Shown piece after piece: positions 10,644 to 17,568 of a stretch of 34,482 bases of DNA. The notes below the pieces were generated by a model. The model did not search any database and was not told the DNA's origin. It saw nothing but the letters and a program-made list of their open reading frames with translations. The position numbers and the translations under genes were made by a program. Source of the stretch: WHSV01 sp050694055 (GTDB lineage Bacteria; Actinomycetota; CADDZG01; WHSQ01); assembly GCA_050694055.1 (NCBI GenBank), contig JBOGWX010000087.1, positions 1 to 34,482 on the forward strand. Reading direction: 5' to 3'. Each line of letters starts with the position of its first letter. The first letter of the stretch is position 1.

Positions 10644-11260
10644 GCGACCCCGACCGCCGCAGCGGGCGAAGGGTGGCGGTACTCGACTACGGCATGGGAA
10701 ACCTTCGCAGCGTCGCCAAGGCCCTCGAAGCAGCGGGCGGTGAGGCCGTTGTGACGGCCGACACGGCAGAGGTGCTCCAGTGCGATGCGCTATGCGTTCC
10801 GGGTCAGGGCATCTTCGGTCGCTGCATGGCCAACCTGGCGTCCGCCGGTCAGGACGACCTCGTGCGGAGGTGGATCGACGACGACCGGCCCTATCTCGGC
10901 ATCTGCCTGGGACTGCAGATCCTGTTCGACTCGAGCGACGAAAAGAGAGGAGAGGGCGCGGCCATCAAGGGACTCTCGATCCTCGAAGGGCAGGTGCGCC
11001 GCCTAACCGGCGCGGTGCGCGTGCCTCACATGGGATGGAGCGAGGTGGGAGGCGAGTACTTCTACTTCGACCATTCCTACGCCGTGCATCCCGGCGACGA
11101 GTCGCTCGTCGCGGGCTGGTGCACCCACGGTGACCGGTTCGCCGCCGCGGTCCGACGAGGATGGCTCACGGCCGTTCAGTTCCATCCCGAGAAGAGCGGG
11201 CGCGCGGGGATAGCACTTCTGACGGAGTGGTTGGGGACCACCCAGGAGACGCGCGCGTGA
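10640..11260 (+). CDS. hisH: Imidazole glycerol phosphate synthase, glutaminase subunit
   Basis: HisH is a class-I glutamine amidotransferase that releases ammonia and channels it to HisF in the fifth step of histidine synthesis. The protein has 206 residues. The nucleophile is Cys89 in GICLGLQ and the other triad members are His182 and Glu184 in QFHPEKSG. The N terminus VAVLDYGMGNLRSVAKAL and the VPGQGIF loop are typical. The GTG start is four bases before the hisB stop. Its own stop overlaps the next GTG. The partner hisF is two genes downstream, in the usual hisH-hisA-hisF order. Confidence 0.96.
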   Translation: MSDPDRRSGRRVAVLDYGMGNLRSVAKALEAAGGEAVVTADTAEVLQCDALCVPGQGIFGRCMANLASAGQDDLVRRWIDDDRPYLGICLGLQILFDSSDEKRGEGAAIKGLSILEGQVRRLTGAVRVPHMGWSEVGGEYFYFDHSYAVHPGDESLVAGWCTHGDRFAAAVRRGWLTAVQFHPEKSGRAGIALLTEWLGTTQETRA

Positions 11261-12024
11261 GCTTCACGGTGTACCCGGCAGTGGACATCTCCGAGGGCAA
11301 ATGCGTGCGCCTGCTGCAAGGACGCTTCGGCACCGAGACGGTGTACAGCGACGATCCCGTCGAGGTCGCTCTGGGACTGGCGAAGGGCGGGGCTCGCTGG
11401 CTTCACATCGTCGATCTCGACGGCGCCAAGACCGGCATCAGCGCCAACCGCGAGCTCGTGCTCGAGGTCGTGCGCAAGGCATCCTGCCCCGTTCAAGCGG
11501 GTGGAGGCCTGAGGAGCATGGACGACGTCGTCGAGATCCTCGCGGCCGGCGCCAGCCGTGCCGTGCTGGGAACCGTGGCGCTCGAGGATCACGCCGAGCT
11601 GCGCCGCGTTTGTGCTCGCTTCGGCGAACGCATCGCGGTGTCACTGGACGCGCGCGGCGATGAGCTGACGAGCCACGGCTGGACGGTGGGGGCCGGCGTT
11701 CCGCTGCTCGACGCGGTTCGTTTATTCACCGAGGCGGGCGTTTCGATGTTCATCTACACGGACGTGTCGCGCGATGGGACCATGTCGGGTCCCAACCTCG
11801 ACGGTGTCACGCGTCTCGCCGAGGAGACGTCGCTGCCCGTGATCGCCTCGGGCGGAGTGGGAACGCTCGACGAACTACGAACCGTGGCTCGTTTGCACCC
11901 TATCGGCGTGCGCGGCGCGATCGTGGGACGAGCTCTGTACGAGGGCAAGTTCAGCGTCATCGAGGCGGTGCGAGCGGCGGACGAGGCGTCGTCGGGCAGA
12001 GACGAGTCTCGGCGGAGAGTCTGA
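11257..12024 (+). CDS. hisA: HisA isomerase (ProFAR isomerase; PriA-type bifunctionality doubtful)
   Basis: This (beta-alpha)8 isomerase converts ProFAR to PRFAR in step four of histidine synthesis. From the GTG overlapping the hisH stop it is 255 residues. Catalytic acids are Asp10 (PAVDIS) and Asp131 (SLDARG); phosphate loops are QAGGGLR and ASGGVGTLDEL...GAIVGRALYEGKF. Many actinobacteria use this protein, as PriA, also for the TrpF reaction, and no trpF lies near the trp genes here. Yet two PriA hallmarks I recall are not kept: the arginine just before Gly-Trp is His140 here (SHGW), and the serine before the Gly-Gly of the first phosphate loop is Gly. I therefore favour a mainly HisA enzyme. 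An upstream in-frame ATG at 11161 lies within hisH and is rejected. Confidence 0.94.
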   Translation: MSFTVYPAVDISEGKCVRLLQGRFGTETVYSDDPVEVALGLAKGGARWLHIVDLDGAKTGISANRELVLEVVRKASCPVQAGGGLRSMDDVVEILAAGASRAVLGTVALEDHAELRRVCARFGERIAVSLDARGDELTSHGWTVGAGVPLLDAVRLFTEAGVSMFIYTDVSRDGTMSGPNLDGVTRLAEETSLPVIASGGVGTLDELRTVARLHPIGVRGAIVGRALYEGKFSVIEAVRAADEASSGRDESRRRV

Positions 12025-12827
12025 TGGTCGCGAAGCGGGTCGTTGTCTGCCTCGACGTCGACAAGGGCAGGGTCGTCAAGGGCACCCGGTTCGTGGAGTT
12101 GCGTGATGCCGGCGACCCGGTCGAGCTGGCAGCTCGCTACGACGCCGAGTCCGCGGACGAGCTCGTCTTTCTGGACATCACGGCGAGTCACGAGCAACGC
12201 GAGCTCATCTACGACGTCGTGGCTCGTACGGCCGAGTCCGTGTTCATCCCCCTCACCGTCGGAGGAGGCGTTAGGGGCGTGTCCGACGTCCGGAGGCTGC
12301 TCGCCTCGGGCGCCGACAAGGCCGCCATGAACTCGGCCGCCGTCCGCAGGCCCGAGGCGGTGACGGAGTCGGCCGACGAGTTCGGCTCCCAGGCAATCGT
12401 CGTGGCGATAGACGCCCGGAGGGCCGGAGACGGGACCTGGGAGGTATTCGTAGACGGAGGACGGAGCGCGACCGGCCTCGAAGCGGTGGGATGGGCCACA
12501 AGGGCCCAAGAGCTCGGCGCCGGCGAGATCCTGCTGACCTCGATGGACCGGGACGGAACCAACGAGGGCTTCGACCTCGAGCTGACGCGCGCGGTCAGCG
12601 ACGCCGTTTCCATCCCGGTTATCGCCTCCGGCGGCGCGGGGACCCCCGATCATCTGGCCGACGCGGTCGACCCCCGACTCGGAGGTGCCGAGGCCGCCCT
12701 GGCCGCCTCGGTGTTTCATTTCGGAACCTTCTCGGTAACAGAAGCGAAACGGGCGCTGGAGCGCCGGAACCTGCCCGTTAGGATGCCGGCGCCGGCGCGG
12801 GCCAGACGAGAGGGCAACGAAGTATGA
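12024..12827 (+). CDS. hisF: Imidazole glycerol phosphate synthase, cyclase subunit
   Basis: HisF uses ammonia from HisH to close the imidazole ring of PRFAR, giving imidazole-glycerol phosphate and AICAR. The 267-residue barrel keeps the two catalytic aspartates at their standard positions, Asp11 (VCLDVDKGRVVKG) and Asp130 (AIDARR). Phosphate-binding loops are TVGGGVRG and IASGGAGTPDHL. LLTSMDRDGTNEGFD is the strongest family signature. The ATG overlaps the last base of the hisA stop (TGATG). The C-terminal 15 residues are Arg/Ala/Pro-rich and extend beyond the barrel. The stop overlaps the ATG of the following peptidase gene by four bases. Confidence 0.97.
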   Translation: MVAKRVVVCLDVDKGRVVKGTRFVELRDAGDPVELAARYDAESADELVFLDITASHEQRELIYDVVARTAESVFIPLTVGGGVRGVSDVRRLLASGADKAAMNSAAVRRPEAVTESADEFGSQAIVVAIDARRAGDGTWEVFVDGGRSATGLEAVGWATRAQELGAGEILLTSMDRDGTNEGFDLELTRAVSDAVSIPVIASGGAGTPDHLADAVDPRLGGAEAALAASVFHFGTFSVTEAKRALERRNLPVRMPAPARARREGNEV

Positions 12828-13966
12828 CCACTTACTTGCTGTTCGACAACGGTGTTCGCAGCCCCGAGATGCGTCACGAGATCTCCGAGCCGGTCAGCGA
12901 TCCTGTAGTCTTCATGGACCACGACGGCCGGCGAATCGTCGCCGGGCCCAGCCTAGAGGCCGAGGTCTTCGCCAAGCGTGAGGACGTCGTCGACGAGTTC
13001 TGGAGCTACTCCGACCTGGGCATCGACCAGCTCAACGCGGACGAGAACGTGCCTCCGGACATGATCCGACCCGAGCTCGTCGTGCGCAGCGTCCAACGGC
13101 TGGGTGCCCGCGAGGTCACCGTGCCCGCGACGTTCTACGTGCAGGTCGCCGACCTGTTGCGCGCACGGGGGATACGGGTGATCGTCGACGGCGCGTCGTG
13201 GGCCGGCCGCCGCCGGCGCAAGACTCCGGCGGAGCTGGAAGGTTCCGAGCGCGCGCAGCGCGCCGCCGAGATCGCGATGCTGACCGCGGCGCGCATGCTG
13301 CGCGACGCGGAGCCGATCGCGGACGGAAGGCTCAGGTTCGAGGGCGAGATCCTGACCGCCGAGTGGATACGTGAGTCGATGACCGCCATGCTCTCCCAGC
13401 AGGGGGCGGACTCGGACGAGATCATCGTGCAATCCGGCGATGCGTGCCTCGAGGGACACGATCTGGGGACCGGGCCGATCCTGCCCAACGAGTCGTGCAT
13501 CATCGACGTGTTCCCGCGCGACCGACACACCGGCGCGTTCTCGGACATGACCCGCACGTTCGTGCCGGGCCAACCCACAGACGAGCTGGTCAAGCTCCAC
13601 CACCACAGCCGGGAGGCCCTGCGGCTGGCGCTCGACGCCTGCCGCCCGGGAACCGACGACCTCTATCAGCGTGTCGCGGACTATTTCCACTCCCACGGTC
13701 ACCCGAGCCAGCTTCATCCCAGCGACCCCCCGCTGGGAAACCAGGGTTTCTTCCACGCTCTCGGGCACGGCGTCGGGCTCGAGGTGCACGAGCGTCCTCT
13801 CTTGGGTCGTCGCTGTGAGGCGCTCGTGCCTGGGGACGTGATCGCGCTCGAGCCGGGGCTCTACTACGAGTCGGTGGGAGGCGTGCGTCTCGAGGACACC
13901 GTGCTGATCACCGACGACGGCTTCGAGTACTTCACCGATCCCTACCCCTACGATCTGCAGCCGTGA
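12824..13966 (+). CDS. M24-family metallopeptidase (Xaa-Pro aminopeptidase-like)
   Basis: The 380-residue protein has a creatinase-like N-terminal domain (about 1-150) and a pita-bread catalytic domain (about 160-370). All five expected metal ligands are present: Asp228 (IIDVFPRD), Asp241 (FSDMTRTF), His315 (GHGVGLEVHE), Glu343 (ALEPGLY) and Glu357 (VRLEDTVL). The two aspartates are 13 residues apart, slightly more than usual. Such enzymes remove N-terminal residues next to proline or hydrolyse related amides, in the cytoplasm (no signal peptide is seen). It is embedded between hisF and hisI with four-base overlaps on both sides, so it must be translated with the histidine genes, although no step of that pathway needs it. 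Substrate is unknown; the Xaa-Pro label rests on the family only. Confidence 0.9.
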   Translation: MTTYLLFDNGVRSPEMRHEISEPVSDPVVFMDHDGRRIVAGPSLEAEVFAKREDVVDEFWSYSDLGIDQLNADENVPPDMIRPELVVRSVQRLGAREVTVPATFYVQVADLLRARGIRVIVDGASWAGRRRRKTPAELEGSERAQRAAEIAMLTAARMLRDAEPIADGRLRFEGEILTAEWIRESMTAMLSQQGADSDEIIVQSGDACLEGHDLGTGPILPNESCIIDVFPRDRHTGAFSDMTRTFVPGQPTDELVKLHHHSREALRLALDACRPGTDDLYQRVADYFHSHGHPSQLHPSDPPLGNQGFFHALGHGVGLEVHERPLLGRRCEALVPGDVIALEPGLYYESVGGVRLEDTVLITDDGFEYFTDPYPYDLQP

Positions 13967-14313
13967 ACGGGAACGCGCAGACCGTCGGCGCGCCGGAGGA
14001 TCTCGGTTACGGACGCGACGGACTGATTCCCGTGGTCGTACAGGACGCCGGCACCAAGGAGGTGCTGATGCTCGCGTACGCAAACGCCGAGGCCGTGCGG
14101 AGGACCCTCGATACCAAGACGACCTGGTTCTGGAGCCGGTCGCGCGGCGAGTACTGGAACAAGGGGGCCGGATCGGGCAACACGCAGAAGGTGGTCGAGG
14201 TGCGCTACGACTGCGACGCAGACGCGCTCCTGATGCTGGTCGATCCGGCCGGGCCGGCATGCCACACCGGCGAGACCTCTTGTTTCTACCGGCGCCTCAC
14301 CGACGACGGTTGA
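13963..14313 (+). CDS. hisI: Phosphoribosyl-AMP cyclohydrolase
   Basis: HisI opens the adenine ring of phosphoribosyl-AMP in step three of histidine synthesis. The protein has 116 residues, the stand-alone form without a HisE pyrophosphohydrolase domain. Motifs run in order: LIPVVVQDAGTKEVLMLAYAN, TTWFWSRSRGEYWNKGAGSGN, the Asp/Cys metal site YDCDADALLMLV, and the zinc cysteines in ACHTGETSCFYR. The GTG overlaps the peptidase stop. trpE follows after 10 bases, so his and trpE are probably one transcription unit, as in other actinobacteria. hisE and hisG are not in the window. Confidence 0.97.
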   Translation: MNGNAQTVGAPEDLGYGRDGLIPVVVQDAGTKEVLMLAYANAEAVRRTLDTKTTWFWSRSRGEYWNKGAGSGNTQKVVEVRYDCDADALLMLVDPAGPACHTGETSCFYRRLTDDG

Positions 14314-14323
14314 GCCGACCACG

Positions 14324-15838
14324 GTGAGCCGCCATCGTCCCGAGCGCGGCGCGTTCAAGGACCTCGCCGCACGTCACCGGATCGTGCCCGTGTGGCGCGA
14401 GGTGCTCGCCGACGCGCTGACCCCGGTCGGTGCCTGGCTGCGAATGGCCGGCGAACTATCCAACGGCTTTCTGCTGGAGAGCGTCGAGGGAGGTGAGCGG
14501 TGGGCGCGCTTCTCCTTCCTGGGCGGCGACGCCTTTGCCACCGTCAAGGCCGCCGGCGGGCGATTGTCGATCGAGGGCACCCCACCGGTTCGGCCCGATC
14601 CCACGGAGCCTCCCCTCGTGTATCTCAAGCGGCTCGCGGCGGAGTGCCGCGCACCCACGATCGAGGGCTTACCTCTACTCCACGGTGGCGCGGTCGGCTT
14701 TCTCGGATACGACTGCGTGCGCGAGCTCGAGCATCTCCCCGACGCGCCGGCCGACGATCTCGGGCTCCCCGACCTGGCGCTGATGCTGACTCGCACGTTG
14801 GTCGTGTTCGACCACCTCATGCAGCGCGCGTTCGTGATCACCAACGTCGTGAGCGGAGGGGATCCCGACTCGGCCTACGACGAGGCCGCACTTCGGTGCG
14901 ACGAGACCGTCCAGCGATTGACTTCGACGGTGTCCGCTCCGCCCTTGGAACTGGATGTCGCCACCGACCCTCCCGCTTACGAGAGCAGCGTGTCCGATGA
15001 GGAGTACGCCCGCTGGGTCGAGCTCTGTATCGAACACATTCGGGCCGGAGACGTGTTCCAGGTGGTGCCGTCGCGCCGCTTTTCGATGCCGTTGGCCGGT
15101 TCGGCGTTCGGCGCGTATCGCGTGCTTCGTACGCTCAATCCCAGCCCCTACATGTACTACCTGCACTGGGCCGCGACCGAAGGGCACCCATCGTTCGAGA
15201 TCGCGGGCGCCTCTCCCGAGCCCCTGGTGCGCGTGACGGGTGACCTGCTCGTGTCTCGTCCCATCGCGGGCACGCGCCGGCGCGGAAGCTCGGATGTCGA
15301 GGACGAGGCGCTGGCGGATGACCTGCTGACCGATGCCAAGGAGCGCGCCGAGCACGTCATGCTCGTGGATCTGGCTCGTAACGACCTGGGGCGGGTGAGC
15401 CGTTACGGGACGGTTTCGGTGGACGAGTTGATGACGATCGAACGCTATAGCCACGTCATGCACATCGTGTCCTCGGTCAGCGGCCGCCTCGCTCCCGGCT
15501 GCGACGCGCTGGACGCGCTGGCTGCATGTTTCCCGGCCGGCACGATGTCGGGCGCGCCCAAGGTGCGGGCGATGGAGATCATCGATTCGCTCGAACGCAC
15601 TCGCCGGGGACCGTACGCGGGCGTGGTCGGGTACTTCGATTTCTCGGGGAACCTCGACACCTGCATCACGATTCGTACGATCGTCGCGACCGGGGGCCGC
15701 GCCTACGTGCAGGCGGGCGCCGGCGTAGTGGCCGACTCGGATCCCGAGGCCGAGGCGCGGGAGACCACGAACAAGGCCGAGGCGGCCCTCCGGGCAATCG
15801 CCGCCGCCTCTGGGAGGGATTGGCCCGGCGCCGGTTGA
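14324..15838 (+). CDS. trpE: Anthranilate synthase component I
   Basis: TrpE converts chorismate and ammonia to anthranilate, with TrpG supplying ammonia from glutamine. The protein has 504 residues. The N-terminal domain carries the tryptophan-binding element FLLES (residues 49-53), whose serine is a feedback-inhibition residue in studied enzymes, so inhibition by tryptophan is expected. The chorismate-binding domain has the DVFQVVPSRRF start, SPEPLVRV, RPIAGTRRRG, MLVDLARNDLGRV, FPAGTMSGAPKVRAMEII and the closing AGAGVVADSDPEAEARETTNKA. The GTG start is ten bases after hisI. No trpG or trpD follows; instead a 125-base gap leads into histidine kinases. The last three trp genes resume about 6.8 kb downstream. 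Confidence 0.97.
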   Translation: MSRHRPERGAFKDLAARHRIVPVWREVLADALTPVGAWLRMAGELSNGFLLESVEGGERWARFSFLGGDAFATVKAAGGRLSIEGTPPVRPDPTEPPLVYLKRLAAECRAPTIEGLPLLHGGAVGFLGYDCVRELEHLPDAPADDLGLPDLALMLTRTLVVFDHLMQRAFVITNVVSGGDPDSAYDEAALRCDETVQRLTSTVSAPPLELDVATDPPAYESSVSDEEYARWVELCIEHIRAGDVFQVVPSRRFSMPLAGSAFGAYRVLRTLNPSPYMYYLHWAATEGHPSFEIAGASPEPLVRVTGDLLVSRPIAGTRRRGSSDVEDEALADDLLTDAKERAEHVMLVDLARNDLGRVSRYGTVSVDELMTIERYSHVMHIVSSVSGRLAPGCDALDALAACFPAGTMSGAPKVRAMEIIDSLERTRRGPYAGVVGYFDFSGNLDTCITIRTIVATGGRAYVQAGAGVVADSDPEAEARETTNKAEAALRAIAAASGRDWPGAG

Positions 15839-15878
15839 ATTCCTCCACTAGAGGTCCTGAGCAGGCCCACCAGCAGGA

Positions 15879-15907
15879 CTTACAAGTACCGGCAAAACGC
15901 CTAATCT
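15879..15907 (+). promoter_or_regulatory. Candidate promoter for the signalling cluster
   Basis: CTTACA (15879-15884) and TAATCT (15902-15907) are 17 bases apart in the 125-base gap after trpE. Matches to the vegetative consensus are four and three of six. The gap is the longest break between hisD and trpA, which is why a new promoter is plausible here. A purine-rich AAGGGGAAG just before the GTG at 15964 can act as ribosome site. Confidence 0.35.
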
Positions 15908-15963
15908 CTCCGTCTCGCCGGACCGATAGACCCTGTACGACGCACAAGGGGAAGAGCTCAGCC

Positions 15964-17568
15964 GTGACCGAAGGAGTTGAATTCACCGAGGCTCTGATCG
16001 AGCGCGCCCCGGTGGTGTTCTTTCGGCGTTCGGCCGAGCTGGAGCTCGTCACCTACGTGACCGCCAATGTCGAGCGCGTGCTCGGGTACCGCGCCGCCGA
16101 GATCGTCGGCGAGACGGGCTTCTGGGATGCCCACGTGCACGTCGAGGACCGGAGCTGGTACCGCCGCGGCCTCGAGAGCCTGAAGCACGGCGAGCAGACC
16201 GAGGCCGAGTACCGGTTCCTGAGGCCGGACGAAAGCCCCATGTGGCTTCATTGCATCGAGCATGCCGAGCGAGACGGCAGCGGCAGTCTGACGGGGACGC
16301 TGGGATATGCGACGGACGTGACGGATCGAATGACGGTGCTGGCCGTTCTCCGAGGCGCCCACGCAGAGATGCAGTCTCTGAACCAAGAGCTCATCGAGGC
16401 GCGCGATGCGGCGGATGCGGCCAACCGGGCGAAGAGCGAATTCCTTTCGGGGATGAGTCACGAGGTTCGCACGCCTCTCAACGCGATTCTGGGCTTTGCT
16501 CAACTTCTCGAGATGGCGAACCTCGCCGACGACGAGCGCGAGGGAATAGGGGAGATCCTCGAGGGTGGGCGGCACATACTCAGCCTCGTCGACGAAGTGC
16601 TCGACATCGCCAGGATCGAGGCGGGGAACCTCTCGTTGTCCATCGAACCGGTGGCGCTCGGCGAGATCTGCGAGGAGTGCCTGGCCCTGGTGCGCCCGCT
16701 GGCGGCGACCCACGACGTGAGGCTTGCGCAGCCACCGCCGGATGCCGGTTGGTTCGTCATGGCCGACAGGCAGAGGATGAAGCAGGTCTTGTTGAACCTG
16801 CTCGGCAACGCCATCAAGTACAACCGACCCGACGGGTCGGTGAAGCTGCGCATCACGGAAGACGATCGTGCCGTAACCGTCGGCGTCGAGGACACCGGTG
16901 TGGGGATCGCGCATCACAAGATGGAGGCGCTCTTCAAACCCTTCGAGCGACTGGGGGCCGAACGGACCGAGATCGAGGGCACCGGTCTTGGACTTGCGCT
17001 CTCTCGCCGTCTGGTCGAGGCTATGGAAGGTCGCATCACGGTGGCTTCAAAACCCGGTGAGGGATCTGTTTTCTCCGTGCGGCTGCGCCCGGCCGTCAAG
17101 CCGCTTCGGGCGTCCCAGAGAGATCTGGACCGCCCCGAAGACTTCGAGTTCGTGGACCTGCCGCCACGCACGATCATCTACGTCGAGGACAACCTTAGCA
17201 ACCTCAAGCTGGTAGAGCACATCCTCGAGCGGCGCCCACGCGTCACGCTTCATGCGGCGATCCAGGGTCGCAGGGGCCTCGATCTCATTCGCCGGCACCG
17301 TCCCGACCTCGTCCTGCTGGACCTGAACCTGGGGGACACCCACGGCGCTCAGGTGCTTCGGCGGCTGATGGAGGATAGGCACACGGCCGGGATTCCCGTG
17401 GTCGTCATCAGCGCCGACGCCACGCCAGGACGCGTGCAGGAGCAGCTCGAGGGCGGCGCGCACGACTACCTCACGAAGCCCCTCGACGTCGGGAGGTTCC
17501 TGGACGTTATCGACGGCTTGTTGTGGCCGGATCGAGTGAGGAAGCGCGTGGCGCACGAGCCGGGATGA
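15964..17568 (+). CDS. Hybrid sensor histidine kinase, soluble (PAS-HisKA-HATPase-REC)
   Basis: The 534-residue protein has no membrane segment. A PAS sensor (about 5-125, VTANVERVLGYRAAEIVG ... GTLGYATDVTDR) is followed by a short coiled coil. Next is HisKA with phospho-acceptor His166 in MSHEVRTPLN, and an HATPase_c domain with N-box Asn282 (LLGNAIKYN), G1 at about 309-316 (EDTGVGIA) and G2 GTGLGLALS. A C-terminal receiver (about 402-525) has Glu408/Asp409, phospho-acceptor Asp453 (LLDLNLGD) and Lys505 (LTKPL). All catalytic residues are intact, so the likely flow is autophosphorylation and transfer to its own receiver. GTG 15964 is chosen over upstream in-frame codons, which lie inside trpE, because AAGGGGAAG precedes it and the PAS begins directly after. 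The stop overlaps the next kinase's ATG. The signal is unknown. Confidence 0.93.
   Translation: MTEGVEFTEALIERAPVVFFRRSAELELVTYVTANVERVLGYRAAEIVGETGFWDAHVHVEDRSWYRRGLESLKHGEQTEAEYRFLRPDESPMWLHCIEHAERDGSGSLTGTLGYATDVTDRMTVLAVLRGAHAEMQSLNQELIEARDAADAANRAKSEFLSGMSHEVRTPLNAILGFAQLLEMANLADDEREGIGEILEGGRHILSLVDEVLDIARIEAGNLSLSIEPVALGEICEECLALVRPLAATHDVRLAQPPPDAGWFVMADRQRMKQVLLNLLGNAIKYNRPDGSVKLRITEDDRAVTVGVEDTGVGIAHHKMEALFKPFERLGAERTEIEGTGLGLALSRRLVEAMEGRITVASKPGEGSVFSVRLRPAVKPLRASQRDLDRPEDFEFVDLPPRTIIYVEDNLSNLKLVEHILERRPRVTLHAAIQGRRGLDLIRRHRPDLVLLDLNLGDTHGAQVLRRLMEDRHTAGIPVVVISADATPGRVQEQLEGGAHDYLTKPLDVGRFLDVIDGLLWPDRVRKRVAHEPG

Noticed and set aside
12953..14260. Minus-strand open frame of 435 codons opposite the M24 peptidase and hisI
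   Set aside because: Highly Arg/Pro-biased at its C-terminal-coding side, no recognisable domain, and both genes on the other strand have complete active sites.
15526..15963. Upstream extension of the first hybrid kinase into trpE
   Set aside because: The extra 146 codons overlap trpE out of frame and are Arg/Gly-rich without family sequence; a ribosome site precedes GTG 15964.
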